Shown here: one piece after another, positions 15,564 through 16,205 of the stretch | Layout: each line of letters starts with the position of its first letter | Numbering within the stretch: the stretch's first letter is position 1 | DNA from: Nitrospirota bacterium | GTDB lineage: Bacteria > Nitrospirota > Nitrospiria > Nitrospirales > NS-4 | Assembly (NCBI GenBank): GCA_005877855.1 | Contig: VBOF01000142.1 | Coordinates: 1-16,205, forward strand | DNA: 16,205 nt | Direction: 5' to 3' | Translations under genes and position numbers: made by a program | The notes under the pieces: model-generated | What the model was told of the DNA's origin: nothing | Database searches by the model: none | Seen by the model: the letters and a program-made list of their open reading frames with translations, nothing else

Positions 15564-16205
15564 TCAAAGATATTGACGAACGAGCGCGACCAACTCTTGC
15601 GGATCGAACGCCGACCCGAGTAATTCCGCGCGCACTCCGAGGCTTCGACACTGCGCGACGGCATCGGACGATGACGCGATGACCAGGTCATAGCAGCCGA
15701 GCTCGTCACGACCGGGCAGAGTAGACGTCACTTGCCCCACGAGCAATCGAACGCAGGGCTTGATCTCTTTGAGAAAATCGCCTTTGATGCCGCCCGCATC
15801 CCGCACGAGGAGGACATCGGGCTGGTGGTGACCGATCTGTGTAGATAAGATTTCGTAGAACCAGGAGTGTCGGCTGTCCAATGCCTGCAACACGGGGCGG
15901 ATGAGATCCTTGAAATGGCGGACCGGCGCCTCCGCCGCCTTGCGAACATGCTGCAACAGCGCCGCGTTCGGCTCCGATGGTTGAGCGGCCTGGACGCGGA
16001 GGCGATGCTCATGCATCCAGGTCTTCTGCAACGCCTCGTTGTTCGCGTAGAAGTCGTAGGCCTCATGACCGAGTTCGCGTAGAGTGCCCGCGGAGCAGTC
16101 GGCCGCACCGGACAGGCTTTCTCCACGGACCCGTCGCTCTTCCGGTGATTCCGTGTTAATGGTGACAATGGTGAGCGTTCGCAGGCTCCGGCGACGATGC
16201 AACTG
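15564..16205 (-). pseudogene. Third CgeB-like glycosyltransferase copy, donor domain deleted (runs in from right edge)
   Basis: The frame is open from the window edge to TGA at 15564. The N-terminal half follows the complete paralog at 11575-12771: GAADCSAGTLRELGHEAYDF, YANNEALQKTW, SWFYEILSTQIGHHQPDVLL, GDFLKEIKPCVRLLVGQ, YDLVIASSSDAV. After AFDP it joins directly to QELVALVRQYL, matching that paralog's last residues KELIALVHKYV. About 172 residues (FEP 215 to KEL 388 in paralog numbering), the whole donor-binding domain, are absent while the frame is kept. It is either a decaying gene or a deliberately retained acceptor-domain protein. The true start lies beyond the window. Stop to next start is 14 bases. 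Confidence 0.75.

Noticed and set aside
15550..15651. Longer N-terminus for the GT-A-like gene
   Set aside because: It overlaps the C-terminus of the truncated CgeB-like copy and is basic, low-complexity sequence; TTG 15549 has a good ribosome site and matches the family start.
1..16205. CRISPR array, tRNA, rRNA, insertion sequence or integrase
   Set aside because: No regular short repeats, no cloverleaf or rRNA-like stretch and no transposase motifs were seen on either strand.

Overview
The window is one stretch of a bacterial surface-polysaccharide or glycan biosynthesis locus. Seventeen genes, all on the minus strand, are packed almost without gaps, so transcription runs from the right end (about 16205) to the left end (1). 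Base composition is GC-rich (near 60% by eye), and GTG and TTG starts are common. Undecaprenyl-phosphate-type chemistry (a WecA/MraY-family transferase and a YdcF/ElyC-like protein) fits a bacterium with a cell envelope glycan. Nitrospirota or a deep proteobacterial relative is a guess only; no taxonomic marker is present.

Layout in transcription order. (1) 16205-12772: a truncated CgeB-like glycosyltransferase (GT) running in from the right edge, a GT-A-like transferase with an NAD motif, an exostosin-like (GT47) transferase and an FkbM methyltransferase. (2) 12771-10372: two tandem CgeB-like GTs separated by 111 bp. (3) 10367-7713: three SAM-dependent methyltransferases (one type-11, one FkbM, one other class I). 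(4) 7716-5589: a nucleotide-sugar SDR (epimerase/dehydratase family) followed by a DegT-family PLP aminotransferase, a pair that commonly makes amino-deoxy sugars. (5) 5589-3435: a DAD-motif transferase and a GT4 transferase. (6) 3357-1: a YdcF/DUF218 membrane protein, a polyprenyl-phosphate sugar-1-phosphate transferase, an FAD amine-oxidase/UGM-like enzyme and the first 137 codons of another GT4 transferase. The last four genes are linked by TGATG, GTGA and ATGA overlaps.

Working model (inference): the polyprenyl-P transferase starts a lipid-linked glycan. The GT4, GT47-like, GT-A-like and CgeB-like enzymes extend it. The SDR/DegT pair supplies an amino sugar, and four methyltransferases decorate it, so the product should be an unusually methylated glycan. 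No flippase, polymerase, ABC exporter or chain-length regulator lies in the window; they must be outside it.

The points most worth a second look are a third CgeB-like paralog that has lost its donor-binding domain by a clean in-frame deletion, an SDR gene whose start codon appears to have been lost by a single base change shared with the upstream stop codon, the Asn in place of the SDR catalytic Tyr, and two tandem GT paralogs with near-identical donor domains but divergent acceptor domains.
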